DNA of 64,000 nt, taken from the NCBI RefSeq assembly GCF_003725535.1, contig NZ_RJSF01000003.1, positions 1 to 64,000 on the forward strand. The letters run 5' to 3'. Positions 1 to 7,994 of this stretch are shown one piece after another. The DNA comes from Nocardioides pocheonensis. Its GTDB lineage: Bacteria > Actinomycetota > Actinomycetes > Propionibacteriales > Nocardioidaceae. The notes beneath the pieces are model-generated. The model was not told the DNA's origin and did no database searches. It saw only the letters and a program-made list of their open reading frames with translations. Each line of letters starts with the position of its first letter. Position 1 is the first letter of the stretch. A program made the translations under genes and the position numbers.

Positions 1-369
1 CGGCACGGACCGCCACCGGCCGAGAGTGGTTTCGGCAGGCTCAACCCCCGTGGGGCTGGGCTGCCATGCAGCGTGGTTTCGAGGCTCGCTGGCGCTCGCA
101 CCTCAACCACCGAGGGACTCGCGCCCGACCGCGAGTCCCAGCCGCGCGTCGTATCCCTTCGTCGCTGCCCGTCCCCCGGCGCCCACCGGCAGCCGAAGAC
201 GAGACTCGTCGCGCGCTGTCTCGTCGCTGCCCTTCCGCCGGCACCGACCGCCACCCGACGGAGTGGTTTCGGCAAGCTCAACCAGCGGTGGCTCCTTCCC
301 TGCCAAGCAGCGCGGTTTCGAGGCTCGCTAACGCTCGTACCTCAACCACCAGTGGCAGCAGCCCGACCC
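1..369. repeat. Non-coding block with duplicated REP-like elements
   Basis: No convincing gene lies here; the open frames on both strands are low-complexity R/P/S-rich products of GC-rich repeats. Two related copies of a roughly 110-bp segment occur at about 8-113 and 246-353. Each has a GACCGCCACC start, a TGGTTTCGGCA(A/G)GCTCAACC element and a GGTTTCGAGGCTCGCT...CCTCAACCACC element. The same elements recur elsewhere in the window (10085-10200, 22385-22560, 22957-23055, 58485-58527), so this is part of a dispersed intergenic family. It lies downstream of the FkbM gene and may hold its transcription end. Confidence 0.7.
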
Positions 370-1170
370 TCAGCGCCGTTCGAGCCAGAGGTTGCCCAGG
401 CCCGGCTTCTCGGCGGGCAGGTCGCGGTGCGGGAAGAGGCCGACCGCGGCGAAGAAGGCCTCGAGGTCCTGGCGGGTCCGGCCCGGCACGGGGTGGTACT
501 CCATGACGACCTTCTGCACACCGGCCCACGAGGCCGGCGAGCTGTTGAAGATGGTGTCGTACTCCGCGCCCTCGATGTCGAACTTCACCAGGTCGACGCG
601 TCCGCCCGCCGCTGCGACCGCGGCGTCGAAGGTCGTGCACGGCACGGTCACCTCGCGGCCCGAGCCGGCCGGTGCGGTGAGGCCGTTGTGGCTGCTGGCC
701 GTGCCGCTGTCGACGAGCTGGAAGGTGCCCTCCTCGCCCGAGAGCGCGGTGTTGTGCACGGTGACGCGGCCGTCGAGGTGGTTGGCGGCCACGTTGCGGC
801 TCAGGTACGACGCCGTGGTCGGCGAGGCCTCGTACGTGTGCACCCGCGCGGTCGGGGCTGCGTGCGCCACCGCCAGCGTGAAGCAGCCGATCTGGCCGCC
901 CGCGTCGATCACCACCGGGTCGGCGGGGAGGTCGGCGAGCAGGTAGCCGAGGTCGTAGACGTCGTCGGCGAAGATCTCGTAGACCGGGAAGCGGGCACCG
1001 GCGACGTTGGGGCTGGTGATGCTCAACCCGTTGCGCAGCCTGAAGGTGATCTCCGGCGGCGACCAGGGCGCCGCGTTGGTGGCCAGGTCGAACAGCACCC
1101 GCACGTGGTTGTCGAAGATCTGGGGGGTCTGACGCACGCGGCGCGAGGCCAGGCCGAGGGAGCGCTTCAT
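370..1170 (-). CDS. FkbM family methyltransferase
   Basis: A 266-residue SAM-dependent methyltransferase, probably O-methylating a sugar or hydroxyl group during polysaccharide synthesis. Motif I is VIDAGGQIG (residues 88-96; the usual family form is DxGxNxG, here Q replaces N). A KFDIEGAEYD motif near residue 210 is diagnostic of FkbM proteins. The ATG at 1170 was chosen because AGGAGG lies 6-7 nt upstream and the ATG overlaps the TGA of the preceding Wzy-type gene (ATGA), implying translational coupling. It is the last gene of the visible capsule operon. The exact acceptor cannot be read from sequence. Confidence 0.88.
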   Translation of the reverse strand: MKRSLGLASRRVRQTPQIFDNHVRVLFDLATNAAPWSPPEITFRLRNGLSITSPNVAGARFPVYEIFADDVYDLGYLLADLPADPVVIDAGGQIGCFTLAVAHAAPTARVHTYEASPTTASYLSRNVAANHLDGRVTVHNTALSGEEGTFQLVDSGTASSHNGLTAPAGSGREVTVPCTTFDAAVAAAGGRVDLVKFDIEGAEYDTIFNSSPASWAGVQKVVMEYHPVPGRTRQDLEAFFAAVGLFPHRDLPAEKPGLGNLWLERR

Positions 1171-2495
1171 CGGGGTCCTCCTAGGTGGTCGGGTGCTGCC
1201 CCGACGAGGGTGAGCCGCGGACGCGCGGGCGGCGGTTCCGGCAGAGCGTCGACGGCGGGGCCGGCGCGACGTGACTCCTTCTCGGCGACCACCGCCACGA
1301 TGCACAGACACATCCCGACCCAGAACGTGCGGTCGTAGAGGCTGGGCGTGGTGGCGCCGAAGACGGCGTACGCGAAGACCGGGTAGCACAGGCGGCGCAG
1401 CGGGTGCAGGCTGAACAGCAGCGGCCGGACGAGGGTGTAGAGCACCACGAGGAACGCCACGAACCCGAAGATGCCGACGCCGATCGCCACCTCGAGGTAG
1501 TTGTTGTGCACCTCGAGCAGGTCGACGAGGCCGGTACCGGAGAGCGGGTGGTCGGTGAACCGGTGCCAGCCGTAGTTCAAGCCCTGGGTGCGCACGGCGT
1601 TCGAGCCGGAGGCCGTGCCGTGCCCGAGCAGACGACCGATCGGTCCCTTGTCCAGCAGCGCGGTGTCGTGGCTGACGTACAGCGCGGCGCCCGCCGCGCC
1701 GAGCGCCAGCGCGTACACGCGCAGGGCGGACCGCTCGACCACCGGCATGAGCGCGAGGATCGCGGCGAGGCCGAGGAAGCCGGCGCGGCTGCCGCTGAGG
1801 AAGATCGTGTAGACCGAGAGGCCCATCGCGGCCCACACCAGCCACTTGCGCTGCGGGGTGGTCACGGTGGAGATGTGCAGCAGGAGCGCGAAGCACAGCA
1901 GTCCGGCCTCGGCGAAGTAGTTCGGGTGGATGGTCATCCCGTAGAAGCGCCCGCCGTACGACGCACCGGTGGCCATGCCGTAGACGAGGCTGAACGCCTG
2001 GCCGCCGACGAACAGCCACGCCATCAGCTTGATCTCCGCGGGCGTCGGCCGCCACAGGTGGACGCCGACCAGCAGGAAGAACATGGTCGCCATCCAGAAC
2101 GCCAGGGCCAGCAGGGCGGCCGCGGTCTGGTCGGAGGCGAACGACCCGATCAGGCCGGTCGCGAAGATGACGCCGCCGGCGAGCACGTACTGCACCGGCA
2201 GGTCGAACCGGTTGCGCAGCATGCGCGGCAGGAGCAGCGCGAAGCCGAGCACGAGAGCGAGGTCGGTCGGGGTGATCGCGGAGCCGGCCGGGGCCAGCCG
2301 CTTGTACATCGGCGCCGTCGCGAACGCCGCACCCAGCGCGAGGATCCCGACCCGCTCGGGCCCGAGGGCGACGAGGACGATGCACGCCACGATCAGGGCG
2401 ACGGCGAACAGGGCCCCTTGCATCCCGCCCGTGCTCAGGGCCAGGGCGGCGAGGAGCACGAGCACCGCGCCGGCGTACACGAGAACGCGTGACAT
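1167..2495 (-). CDS. O-antigen ligase / Wzy-type polymerase membrane protein
   Basis: A 442-residue polytopic membrane protein with about 10-12 hydrophobic helices, the length and organisation of the Wzy_C/O-antigen ligase family. These enzymes join lipid-linked oligosaccharides on the outer face of the membrane. A large polar loop (about residues 265-325, with LGHGTASGSNAVRTQGLNYGW near its start) precedes H-N-x-Y-L-E, the loop signature common in this family. It lies 51 nt after the tyrosine autokinase and overlaps the methyltransferase start by 4 nt. Polymerase and ligase roles cannot be separated here; neighbours favour exopolysaccharide or capsule polymerisation. Confidence 0.85.
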   Translation of the reverse strand: MSRVLVYAGAVLVLLAALALSTGGMQGALFAVALIVACIVLVALGPERVGILALGAAFATAPMYKRLAPAGSAITPTDLALVLGFALLLPRMLRNRFDLPVQYVLAGGVIFATGLIGSFASDQTAAALLALAFWMATMFFLLVGVHLWRPTPAEIKLMAWLFVGGQAFSLVYGMATGASYGGRFYGMTIHPNYFAEAGLLCFALLLHISTVTTPQRKWLVWAAMGLSVYTIFLSGSRAGFLGLAAILALMPVVERSALRVYALALGAAGAALYVSHDTALLDKGPIGRLLGHGTASGSNAVRTQGLNYGWHRFTDHPLSGTGLVDLLEVHNNYLEVAIGVGIFGFVAFLVVLYTLVRPLLFSLHPLRRLCYPVFAYAVFGATTPSLYDRTFWVGMCLCIVAVVAEKESRRAGPAVDALPEPPPARPRLTLVGAAPDHLGGPR

Positions 2496-2546
2496 CGCGG
2501 CCTCAGGACTCCGGGCGGCTGGCCGGCCTCCGCGCCCCCGCGTCGT

Positions 2547-3914
2547 TCACTTCGCCTTCGCCCGCTTGGGCTCGTAGCTGTACTCGTAGCCGTACCCGTA
2601 GGCGTAGCCGTAGGCGCCCTTGCCGCGACGCGGCGCCATGTTGACCGCGACGCCGAACAGGTTCGCGTCGACCTGGTCCAGCCGCAGCCGTGCCTGGCGG
2701 AGCTGCTCCTTGGAGGTCTTGCCGTGGCGGACGACCAGGATCGCCCCGTCGACGTCGCGCGCCATGATGGCGGCGTCGGAGACGGGAAGCAGCGGCGGCG
2801 CGTCGATGATCACCATGTCGAACATCTGGTTCAGCCGGTCGAACAGCGACTGCGCGGCGTGGGACTGCAGCACCTCGGTCGGGTTCGGCGGGATCGGCCC
2901 GCTGGCCAGCAGGTAGATGCCGCTGCCCGCGTGCTTCTGGATGCTCTCCTGCAGCTCGCTGCGGCCGACGAGCACCGTGGTCAGGCCGACGGAGCGCTCG
3001 AGGCCGAGCACGCTGGCCACCTTGGGCCGGCGGAGGTCGCCGTCGACGAGCAGCACGCGCTGGCCGGTCTGGGCGAGGGCGATCGCGAGGTTGGTCGCGG
3101 TGGAGGTCTTGCCCTCGCCGGGGACGGCGCTGGTGATCACCAGCGAGCGCGGACGGGTGTCGAGGTTGAGGAACTGGAGGTTCGTGCGCAGGAGGCGGAA
3201 GGCCTCGACGCGGGGCGCGTGGCTGCCGGCCTCGGTGAGCAGCGGGTGCTTCGGGACGTCGCCGTCGTAGGCGATGCTCGCGAGCACCGGCGCCTCGGCC
3301 GCCTGCTCGACGTCCTCGGGAGAGGAGACGGTGTTGTCGAGCAGGTGCCGCAGCAACGCGACACCCAGCCCGACCAGGAGTCCGATCAGTGCGCCGAGCG
3401 CGAGGTTGAGCACCGGCTGCGGGCTCACCTGGTTGCCGTTGTACGACGCCGGGTCGACGACCGTCGCCTTGACCGGCGAGGTCTCGATGTCGGAGATGAA
3501 GCTGGTCATCACCTCGGACTCGGCCTTCGCGATCTGCTGGGCGACGGCGGGGTCGGGGTCGGTGACCTTGACGACGATGATCACGGTCTCGGTCGCGACG
3601 CTCGAGCTGATCTTGCCGGCCAGCTGGTTCGGCGTCAGGTTGAGGTTCAACCGCGAGATGACCTGCTGCATCACCTCGCGGCTGGTCGCCAGCTGTGCGT
3701 AGGACTGCACCCGGTTGATGCCGAAGAGGGCGCCCTGCGCGGCTTGGGTGCTGTCACCGGAGGTGTCCACGGAGATGAAGATCCGGGCGTTCGACTCGTA
3801 CTGCGGCGTCTGCGTGTAGGTGAGCGCGCCGGCACCGGCCAGACCGAGGAGGAAGAACACCACGATGGTCAGCCAACGACGCTGCGCCATGCGCAGCAGT
3901 TCCTTGAAATCCAC
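2547..3914 (-). CDS. Polysaccharide co-polymerase / tyrosine autokinase (Wzc/CapAB-like fusion)
   Basis: A 455-residue membrane protein fusing a Wzz chain-length domain to a BY-kinase. One membrane helix lies at about residues 13-33, followed by an extracellular Wzz domain and a second helix near 175-195. The cytoplasmic kinase has Walker A (VPGEGKTST, about 263-271), Walker A' (LLVDGDLRRP, about 287-296) and Walker B (VIIDAPP, about 367-373). The C-terminus is a tyrosine cluster with alternating Y-G/Y-A/Y-E residues (about 438-449), the usual autophosphorylation tail that controls chain length. The start is GTG. A probable -10 (TACACT on the minus strand) lies at 3959-3964. First gene of the operon with Wzy and FkbM. 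Confidence 0.93.
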   Translation of the reverse strand: MDFKELLRMAQRRWLTIVVFFLLGLAGAGALTYTQTPQYESNARIFISVDTSGDSTQAAQGALFGINRVQSYAQLATSREVMQQVISRLNLNLTPNQLAGKISSSVATETVIIVVKVTDPDPAVAQQIAKAESEVMTSFISDIETSPVKATVVDPASYNGNQVSPQPVLNLALGALIGLLVGLGVALLRHLLDNTVSSPEDVEQAAEAPVLASIAYDGDVPKHPLLTEAGSHAPRVEAFRLLRTNLQFLNLDTRPRSLVITSAVPGEGKTSTATNLAIALAQTGQRVLLVDGDLRRPKVASVLGLERSVGLTTVLVGRSELQESIQKHAGSGIYLLASGPIPPNPTEVLQSHAAQSLFDRLNQMFDMVIIDAPPLLPVSDAAIMARDVDGAILVVRHGKTSKEQLRQARLRLDQVDANLFGVAVNMAPRRGKGAYGYAYGYGYEYSYEPKRAKAK

Positions 3915-3958
3915 GCTGAACTTTCTGGCTCGGAGCTGGTACCCGTACGACCACCCGG

Positions 3959-3964
3959 AGTGTA
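3959..3964 (-). promoter_or_regulatory. Probable -10 element of the capsule operon
   Basis: TACACT on the minus strand, 44 nt upstream of the GTG of the tyrosine kinase, in the only sizeable gap between this operon and dtd. No strong -35 match was seen, so this is a candidate only. Confidence 0.4.
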
Positions 3965-4066
3965 GACGGACCGGCGGGTCTCACCGGCCGGAGTTCCGAA
4001 CGCGGCTGCCAGTTGAACGATCTGGCGGGCGAAAAGTGACGTGTCGCCCCAAATGGGCCCGTGCCG

Positions 4067-4501
4067 TCAGGGTTTCGCGGAGTCGAGGACGAGCGTCACC
4101 GGACCGTCGTTGACGAGCTCCAGGCTCATCTGCGCCCCGAAGACACCGCGCTGCACGGGCGTGCCGAGACGCTCGAGCTCGGCGCAGAGGGCGTCGTACA
4201 GGGGCTCCGAGACAGGCCCGGGCGCGGCGGCCGCCCACGTGGGTCGGCGGCCCTTGCGGGCGTCGCCGTACAGGGTGAACTGGCTGACCACCAGGACGCT
4301 CGCGCCGAGCTCGGCGACGGACCGTTCCTCGCGCATGATCCGCAGCTCACGGACCTTGCGCGCGAGCCAGGCGATCTCGTCGGGGCCGTCGTCGTGGGTG
4401 ATGCCCACCAGGACCACCAGGCCGGGGTCGTCGAGGTGACCGACGACCCGGTCGTCGACCGTGACCGAGGCCCGTGTGACGCGCTGGAGCACCGCTCGCA
4501 T
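4067..4501 (-). CDS. dtd: D-aminoacyl-tRNA deacylase
   Basis: A 144-residue cytoplasmic proofreading enzyme that hydrolyses D-amino acids (and glycine) mischarged onto tRNA. It has the family hallmarks: an MRAVLQRV start, the SQFTLYGD motif (about residues 90-97) and the NDGPVTLVLDS motif near the C-terminus, whose Gly-Pro enters the partner's active site in the dimer. Full length for the family. A minus-strand TAGCCT lies 6 nt before the ATG (4508-4513), so it is probably leaderless. Divergent from the BKACE gene. Confidence 0.95.
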   Translation of the reverse strand: MRAVLQRVTRASVTVDDRVVGHLDDPGLVVLVGITHDDGPDEIAWLARKVRELRIMREERSVAELGASVLVVSQFTLYGDARKGRRPTWAAAAPGPVSEPLYDALCAELERLGTPVQRGVFGAQMSLELVNDGPVTLVLDSAKP

Positions 4502-4507
4502 GGCCCG

Positions 4508-4513
4508 AGGCTA
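4508..4513 (-). promoter_or_regulatory. Leaderless -10 element of dtd
   Basis: TAGCCT on the minus strand, separated by 6 nt from the ATG at 4501. This TANNNT-6/7-start arrangement recurs at least 13 times in the window. Confidence 0.55.
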
Positions 4514-4533
4514 TTCGTGGTTGGCTGTCGCCC

Positions 4534-5361
4534 ATGGGAGACCTGCTGATCACGGTCGCGCCGACGGGAGCGGAGACGACCAAGGACGACTGCCCCCAGC
4601 TGCCGACCACGCTGACCGAGCTCGTCGAGACCGCGCAACGCTGCGAGGCGGCGGGCGCCGGGATGATCCACGTGCACATCCGCGACGGCGAGCACCGGCC
4701 GACGCTCGACCTCGGCCGGCTCACCGAGACGGTCGCCGCGCTGCGCGAGTCGACCCGCCTGGTGGTCCAGCTCTCGACCGGTGGCTCGGTGCACGACCCG
4801 CTCGACGACCGGCTCAAGGTGCTCGACGCCGCGCCGGACTCGTGCAGCCTCACCATGGGCACCACGAACTTCGGTGACGACGTGTTCCTCAACCCGTGGC
4901 CGTTCGTGTGCGACCTGTACCAGCTCAGCCAGGAGCGCCAGGTGGTGCCGGAGTTCGAGCTGTTCGACCTCGGGCAGGTGGCGGCGCTCCACCGGCTGCT
5001 CCGCCTGCACGGCCTCCCGTACGGCGGCAAGGTGCACGTCGACCTGGTCATGGGCGTGCCCGGCGGGATGCCCGGTACCGCCGACGCCCTCGTCGCCGCG
5101 GTCGCCGCCCTGCCGGCCGAGACCACGAGCTGGTCGGCGACCGGCATCGGCCGCAGCACGCTCGCGGTCGCGCTGGCCAGCCTGAGCAAGGGCGGCCACC
5201 TGCGCGTCGGCATGGAGGACGTGCTGACCCTGGCCAAGGGCGTCCCGGTCGAGCACAACGACCAGCTCGTGGCCCGGGCCGCCGAGCTCGGCCGCCTCGC
5301 GCAGCGCACCCCCATGTCGGGCGACGAGGCGCGCACGCTGCTCGGCCTCACCGCTGGTTGA
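4534..5361 (+). CDS. BKACE family beta-keto acid cleavage enzyme
   Basis: A 275-residue TIM-barrel protein of the BKACE/Kce family (formerly DUF849). The family condenses a beta-keto acid with acetyl-CoA to give acetoacetate and a new CoA ester. The metal-binding HVHIRDG segment (about residues 43-49) and the VQLSTGGS strand (about 79-86) are seen, plus a second HVDLVMG strand near 168. Substrate specificity varies widely and cannot be assigned. No lysine-fermentation partner genes are nearby. The ATG at 4534 gives the canonical strand-1 start. It is divergent from dtd by 32 nt. Confidence 0.82.
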   Translation: MGDLLITVAPTGAETTKDDCPQLPTTLTELVETAQRCEAAGAGMIHVHIRDGEHRPTLDLGRLTETVAALRESTRLVVQLSTGGSVHDPLDDRLKVLDAAPDSCSLTMGTTNFGDDVFLNPWPFVCDLYQLSQERQVVPEFELFDLGQVAALHRLLRLHGLPYGGKVHVDLVMGVPGGMPGTADALVAAVAALPAETTSWSATGIGRSTLAVALASLSKGGHLRVGMEDVLTLAKGVPVEHNDQLVARAAELGRLAQRTPMSGDEARTLLGLTAG

Positions 5362-5377
5362 GACTGCCGGAAGCCCC

Positions 5378-5383
5378 TACGCT
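5378..5383 (+). promoter_or_regulatory. Leaderless -10 element of the DUF1707-like gene
   Basis: TACGCT followed by 6 nt and the GTG at 5390. Confidence 0.55.
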
Positions 5384-5389
5384 TCGGCC

Positions 5390-6352
5390 GTGGACGACCC
5401 GCACCGCACACCGGGTGCGCGTGACCGGGACCCCCTGGCCGCGCGGGTCAGGCGCGCGGCCGAGCAGGGTCGGATCACCACCGCCGACCGGGACATCCGG
5501 CTCGCGAACGTCGCCGCCGCCCAGAGCATGGCGGAGCTCGACCTCATCGGCCGTGACCTCGACCAGCTCGAGGCGGCCCTCCCGGCCTCCACGACCGCCG
5601 CGCCACCCTGGGTCACAGCGCCCGCGGGGCCGTCGGGCGAGCCCGTGGCCGAGGAGCTCGCGCAGGCCTCGGTGCAGGCGGCGAGGAGCACGGCCCGCTC
5701 CTTCGGCGTCGTGGCCGCGCTGATCGTCGTGCTCGCCTTGGTGGGGCTGGGAGCCAGGTACTTCTCCTCCTCGGGTTCGTCGTCCTCCCCGGGCGGTGAG
5801 CTGTTCTCACCGGCCCCCGCACCGACCGGGGACACAGGCCAGCAGCCGGGCCACGACTCGCCGTCGGCGAGTCCCACCGGCGACACCTCGGCTCCGGCGT
5901 CGACGTACGGGCTGACCGGGCCGGGCATCCGCGGCTTCCTCGCCGACTACCAGAACCGGTTCGGCACCACGCTCGCGACCGACCTCACCCTCTACGACGA
6001 CTACGTGGTGGTGCAGGTGCCGCACGGCGGGCCCCACCGGCACGCCGGGTACCTCTTCCGACCCGGTCCGGGCTGGACCGACTTCGGCGGGGTCGGCGCC
6101 GACTTCCCCGGCGCCCAGCCGGTCGACCTCACCCGGCTCGACGTCCCCGCGCTGGTCCGCAACGTTGCCCGGGCCCGGCGCACGCTGAAGGTCGAGAACC
6201 CCACGACGACGTACGTGATCGTCCGGCAGTACGCACCGTCCGACGCGGTGCCGAGCGTCGACATCCACGTGTCCAACCAGTACGGCGAGTCCGGCTACCT
6301 CGCGACGCGGCTCGACGGGACGGTCGAGCGGGCCTTCCCCTACGGCTCCTGA
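5390..6352 (+). CDS. DUF1707-like single-pass membrane protein
   Basis: A 320-residue protein of unknown function. Residues 14-65 resemble the actinobacterial DUF1707 (SHOCT-like) domain, with the pattern RRAAEQGRITTADRDIRL and A..M.EL..IGRDL. A single membrane helix spans about 107-127. A Ser/Pro-rich linker follows (130-175), then an extracytoplasmic C-terminal domain (about 180-320) that I do not recognise. GTG start chosen because of the -10 element six bases upstream. It stands alone, with BKACE upstream and the convergent DsrE-like gene downstream. Confidence 0.7.
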   Translation: MDDPHRTPGARDRDPLAARVRRAAEQGRITTADRDIRLANVAAAQSMAELDLIGRDLDQLEAALPASTTAAPPWVTAPAGPSGEPVAEELAQASVQAARSTARSFGVVAALIVVLALVGLGARYFSSSGSSSSPGGELFSPAPAPTGDTGQQPGHDSPSASPTGDTSAPASTYGLTGPGIRGFLADYQNRFGTTLATDLTLYDDYVVVQVPHGGPHRHAGYLFRPGPGWTDFGGVGADFPGAQPVDLTRLDVPALVRNVARARRTLKVENPTTTYVIVRQYAPSDAVPSVDIHVSNQYGESGYLATRLDGTVERAFPYGS

Positions 6353-6359
6353 CCGCGGG

Positions 6360-6719
6360 TCAGTAGACCAGCGCCTGCACCCCGTCGGCGAGGATCTCCT
6401 CGGCGAACGACGCCGCGCCCGCGACCCGGGCACCCTCGACGAGGTCGGCCTCGGTGATCCCGCGGCGGGCCGCGCACTGGGAGCAGACGGTCAACCGGCC
6501 GTGCTCGAGCACCAGGTCGCGGGACTCCGCGAGCGACCCGGCCAGGGGGAGGACGAACTCCTCGGCGCGTCCGGGCATGCCGAACCACGCGGCCTCGCCG
6601 GTCAGCCACAGGCTCACGTCGGCACCCGCGGCCACCGCGGCAGCGGCCACGCTGAACGCCTGGTTGCAGCGCTCCGGGTCGTCGCCGCCGGCCGTGCACT
6701 TGATCACCAGGCTCCGCAT
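6360..6719 (-). CDS. DsrE/DsrF-like small protein
   Basis: A 119-residue DsrE-family Rossmann-like protein (peroxiredoxin-like fold; family members relay sulfur or act as redox partners). The N-terminal LVIKCTAGGDDPERCNQAF and the central LTVCSQCAARRGI with a C-x-x-C pair are typical. The nearby Cys residues could carry persulfide, but no Dsr or Tus operon is present, so a specific role is not assigned. A minus-strand TAGGGT 6 nt before the ATG suggests a leaderless mRNA. Divergent from a tiny membrane-protein gene. Confidence 0.8.
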   Translation of the reverse strand: MRSLVIKCTAGGDDPERCNQAFSVAAAAVAAGADVSLWLTGEAAWFGMPGRAEEFVLPLAGSLAESRDLVLEHGRLTVCSQCAARRGITEADLVEGARVAGAASFAEEILADGVQALVY

Positions 6720-6725
6720 GGCACG

Positions 6726-6754
6726 ACCCTAGTCCGCGGCGCTCCTCCTACACT
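6726..6754. promoter_or_regulatory. Divergent leaderless promoters
   Basis: Minus-strand TAGGGT (6726-6731) is 6 nt from the dsrE-like ATG at 6719. Plus-strand TACACT (6749-6754) is 6 nt from the GTG at 6761. The two -10 elements face away from each other within 29 bp. Confidence 0.5.
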
Positions 6755-6760
6755 GACCGC

Positions 6761-6892
6761 GTGGAGGCCTTCTTCGTGGCCGTGACGGTGGCCGTGCTGC
6801 TCGGGTTCGCGCTCTGGGCGCTGCTCGCCGCACGCCACCTGCTCACGCTCACCGCACCCGACCCCACCCAGCGCCGACCCGGAGACGACTGA
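6761..6892 (+). CDS. 43-residue single-pass membrane protein
   Basis: A short gene starting with GTG and ending in TGA at 6890-6892. The product has one strongly hydrophobic segment (residues 3-24: EAFFVAVTVAVLLGFALWAL...), then a basic/polar tail ending PTQRRPGDD. A TACACT -10 lies 6 nt before the start, and the stop lies one base before the GTG of the nitrobindin-like gene, so the two are probably co-transcribed. Function unknown. Third-position G/C bias over all 44 codons supports coding. Confidence 0.6.
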   Translation: MEAFFVAVTVAVLLGFALWALLAARHLLTLTAPDPTQRRPGDD

Positions 6893-6893
6893 C

Positions 6894-7394
6894 GTGCCGT
6901 TCGAGATCCCGCAGAACATCCACCCGAACTGCGCTCCGCTGGCCTGGCTGATCGGCACCTGGGCCGGCAACGGCCATGGTGAGTACCCCGGCATCGACAG
7001 CTTCCAGTTCGGGCAGGAGATCCTCTTCCAGCAGGACGGTCGCCCGTTCATCCACTACATGAGCCGGTCGTGGATCGTCGACGAGCAGGGCAACCACGTG
7101 CGCGAGGCGGCCCAGGAGACCGGCTTCCTGAGGCCGCAGGCCGACGGCACCCTCGAGGTCGTGCTCACCCACAACCTCGGGTACGCCGAGATCTGGCACG
7201 GCGAGCTGCACCCCGAGCAGCCCCGGTTCGAGATCGTCACCGACGCCGTCGCGCGGACCGCGACCGCCAAGGAGTACACCGGCGGCAAGCGGCTCTACGG
7301 CTACGTCAACGGCGACCTGCTGTACGCCTTCGACATGGCGGCGATGGGACACGAGCTCCAACCGCACACGCACGCCCAGCTGAAACGGCAGTGA
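6894..7394 (+). CDS. Nitrobindin-like heme-binding beta-barrel protein (FABP-like)
   Basis: A 166-residue protein of the THAP4/nitrobindin-like family (annotated FABP family or peroxynitrite isomerase). Members form a ten-stranded barrel that binds ferric heme and converts peroxynitrite to nitrate. The diagnostic LIGTWAGNGHGEYPGI motif (about residues 19-34) is present, with a C-terminal QPHTHAQLKR segment carrying the likely proximal heme histidine. Full family length. GTG start one nt after the small upstream gene. It lies 4 nt before the Fur-family gene, a pairing that suggests shared control by metal or redox status. Confidence 0.87.
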   Translation: MPFEIPQNIHPNCAPLAWLIGTWAGNGHGEYPGIDSFQFGQEILFQQDGRPFIHYMSRSWIVDEQGNHVREAAQETGFLRPQADGTLEVVLTHNLGYAEIWHGELHPEQPRFEIVTDAVARTATAKEYTGGKRLYGYVNGDLLYAFDMAAMGHELQPHTHAQLKRQ

Positions 7395-7398
7395 CGTC

Positions 7399-7839
7399 GT
7401 GACGTCGGGCGAGGGCTCACCGCCAGGCGCCGCCTGGCAGGCCCGCCTGCGCGAGAGCGGTCACCGGCTCACCCCGCAGCGCGAGCTGGTCCTCGCGGCG
7501 GTCGAGACACTCGGGCACGCCACCCCTGACGAGGTGTACGCCGAGGTGCGCACGCACTCCTCGGCGATCAACCTCTCGACGGTCTACCGCACCCTCGAGC
7601 TGCTCGACGAGCTCGGGCTCATCCACCACGCCCACCTCAGCGACCGGGCACCGACGTACCACGCGACCTCGGGCCACGAGCACTCCCACCTCGTCTGTCG
7701 CGGCTGCCGACGGGTGATCAGCGTCGAGCGCACGGACATGGAGTCCGCGCTCGGCCCGCTGGCGGCGCGCCACGGATTCTCGCCGGACTACGGACACCTG
7801 ACCGTCTTCGGCACCTGCGCGGACTGCGCCGGCGGCTGA
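7399..7839 (+). CDS. Fur-family metal-dependent transcriptional repressor
   Basis: A 146-residue Fur/Zur/PerR superfamily regulator. The N-terminal winged helix includes the RLTPQRELVLAAV and STVYRTLELLDELGLI recognition region (about residues 57-72). The dimerisation domain has the HEHSHLVC metal motif and two C-x-x-C zinc pairs (CRGC about 95-98 and CADC near the end). Which metal it senses is not determined by these motifs. It follows the nitrobindin-like gene by 4 nt, consistent with one operon. Confidence 0.93.
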   Translation: MTSGEGSPPGAAWQARLRESGHRLTPQRELVLAAVETLGHATPDEVYAEVRTHSSAINLSTVYRTLELLDELGLIHHAHLSDRAPTYHATSGHEHSHLVCRGCRRVISVERTDMESALGPLAARHGFSPDYGHLTVFGTCADCAGG

Positions 7840-7994
7840 CCCCGGTCCACGACCTAGGCACTGAACGAATGCGGCCCTGAAAAGGGGACGTTCCCGGCAG
7901 CGGCGTATCTGCCCACCGGTGCGGTCGCTCCCTGCGGTGTGACACACACCCGCAGGCCGGACTCGTGTCGGCCTGCCTCAACGGAGGTCCACGC
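7840..7994 (+). promoter_or_regulatory. Leader of the PKD/Ig protein gene, with a hairpin
   Basis: A 155-nt gap. GCAGGCCG (7952-7959) pairs with CGGCCTGC (7969-7976), forming an 8-bp stem immediately before the GGAGG ribosome-binding site (7983-7987). The hairpin could mask or position the RBS. I could not match the leader to a known riboswitch. Confidence 0.4.

Noticed and set aside
26-506. Open frames in the left-edge repeat block
   Set aside because: Their translations are repeat-derived and R/P/S-rich, with no homology recognised.
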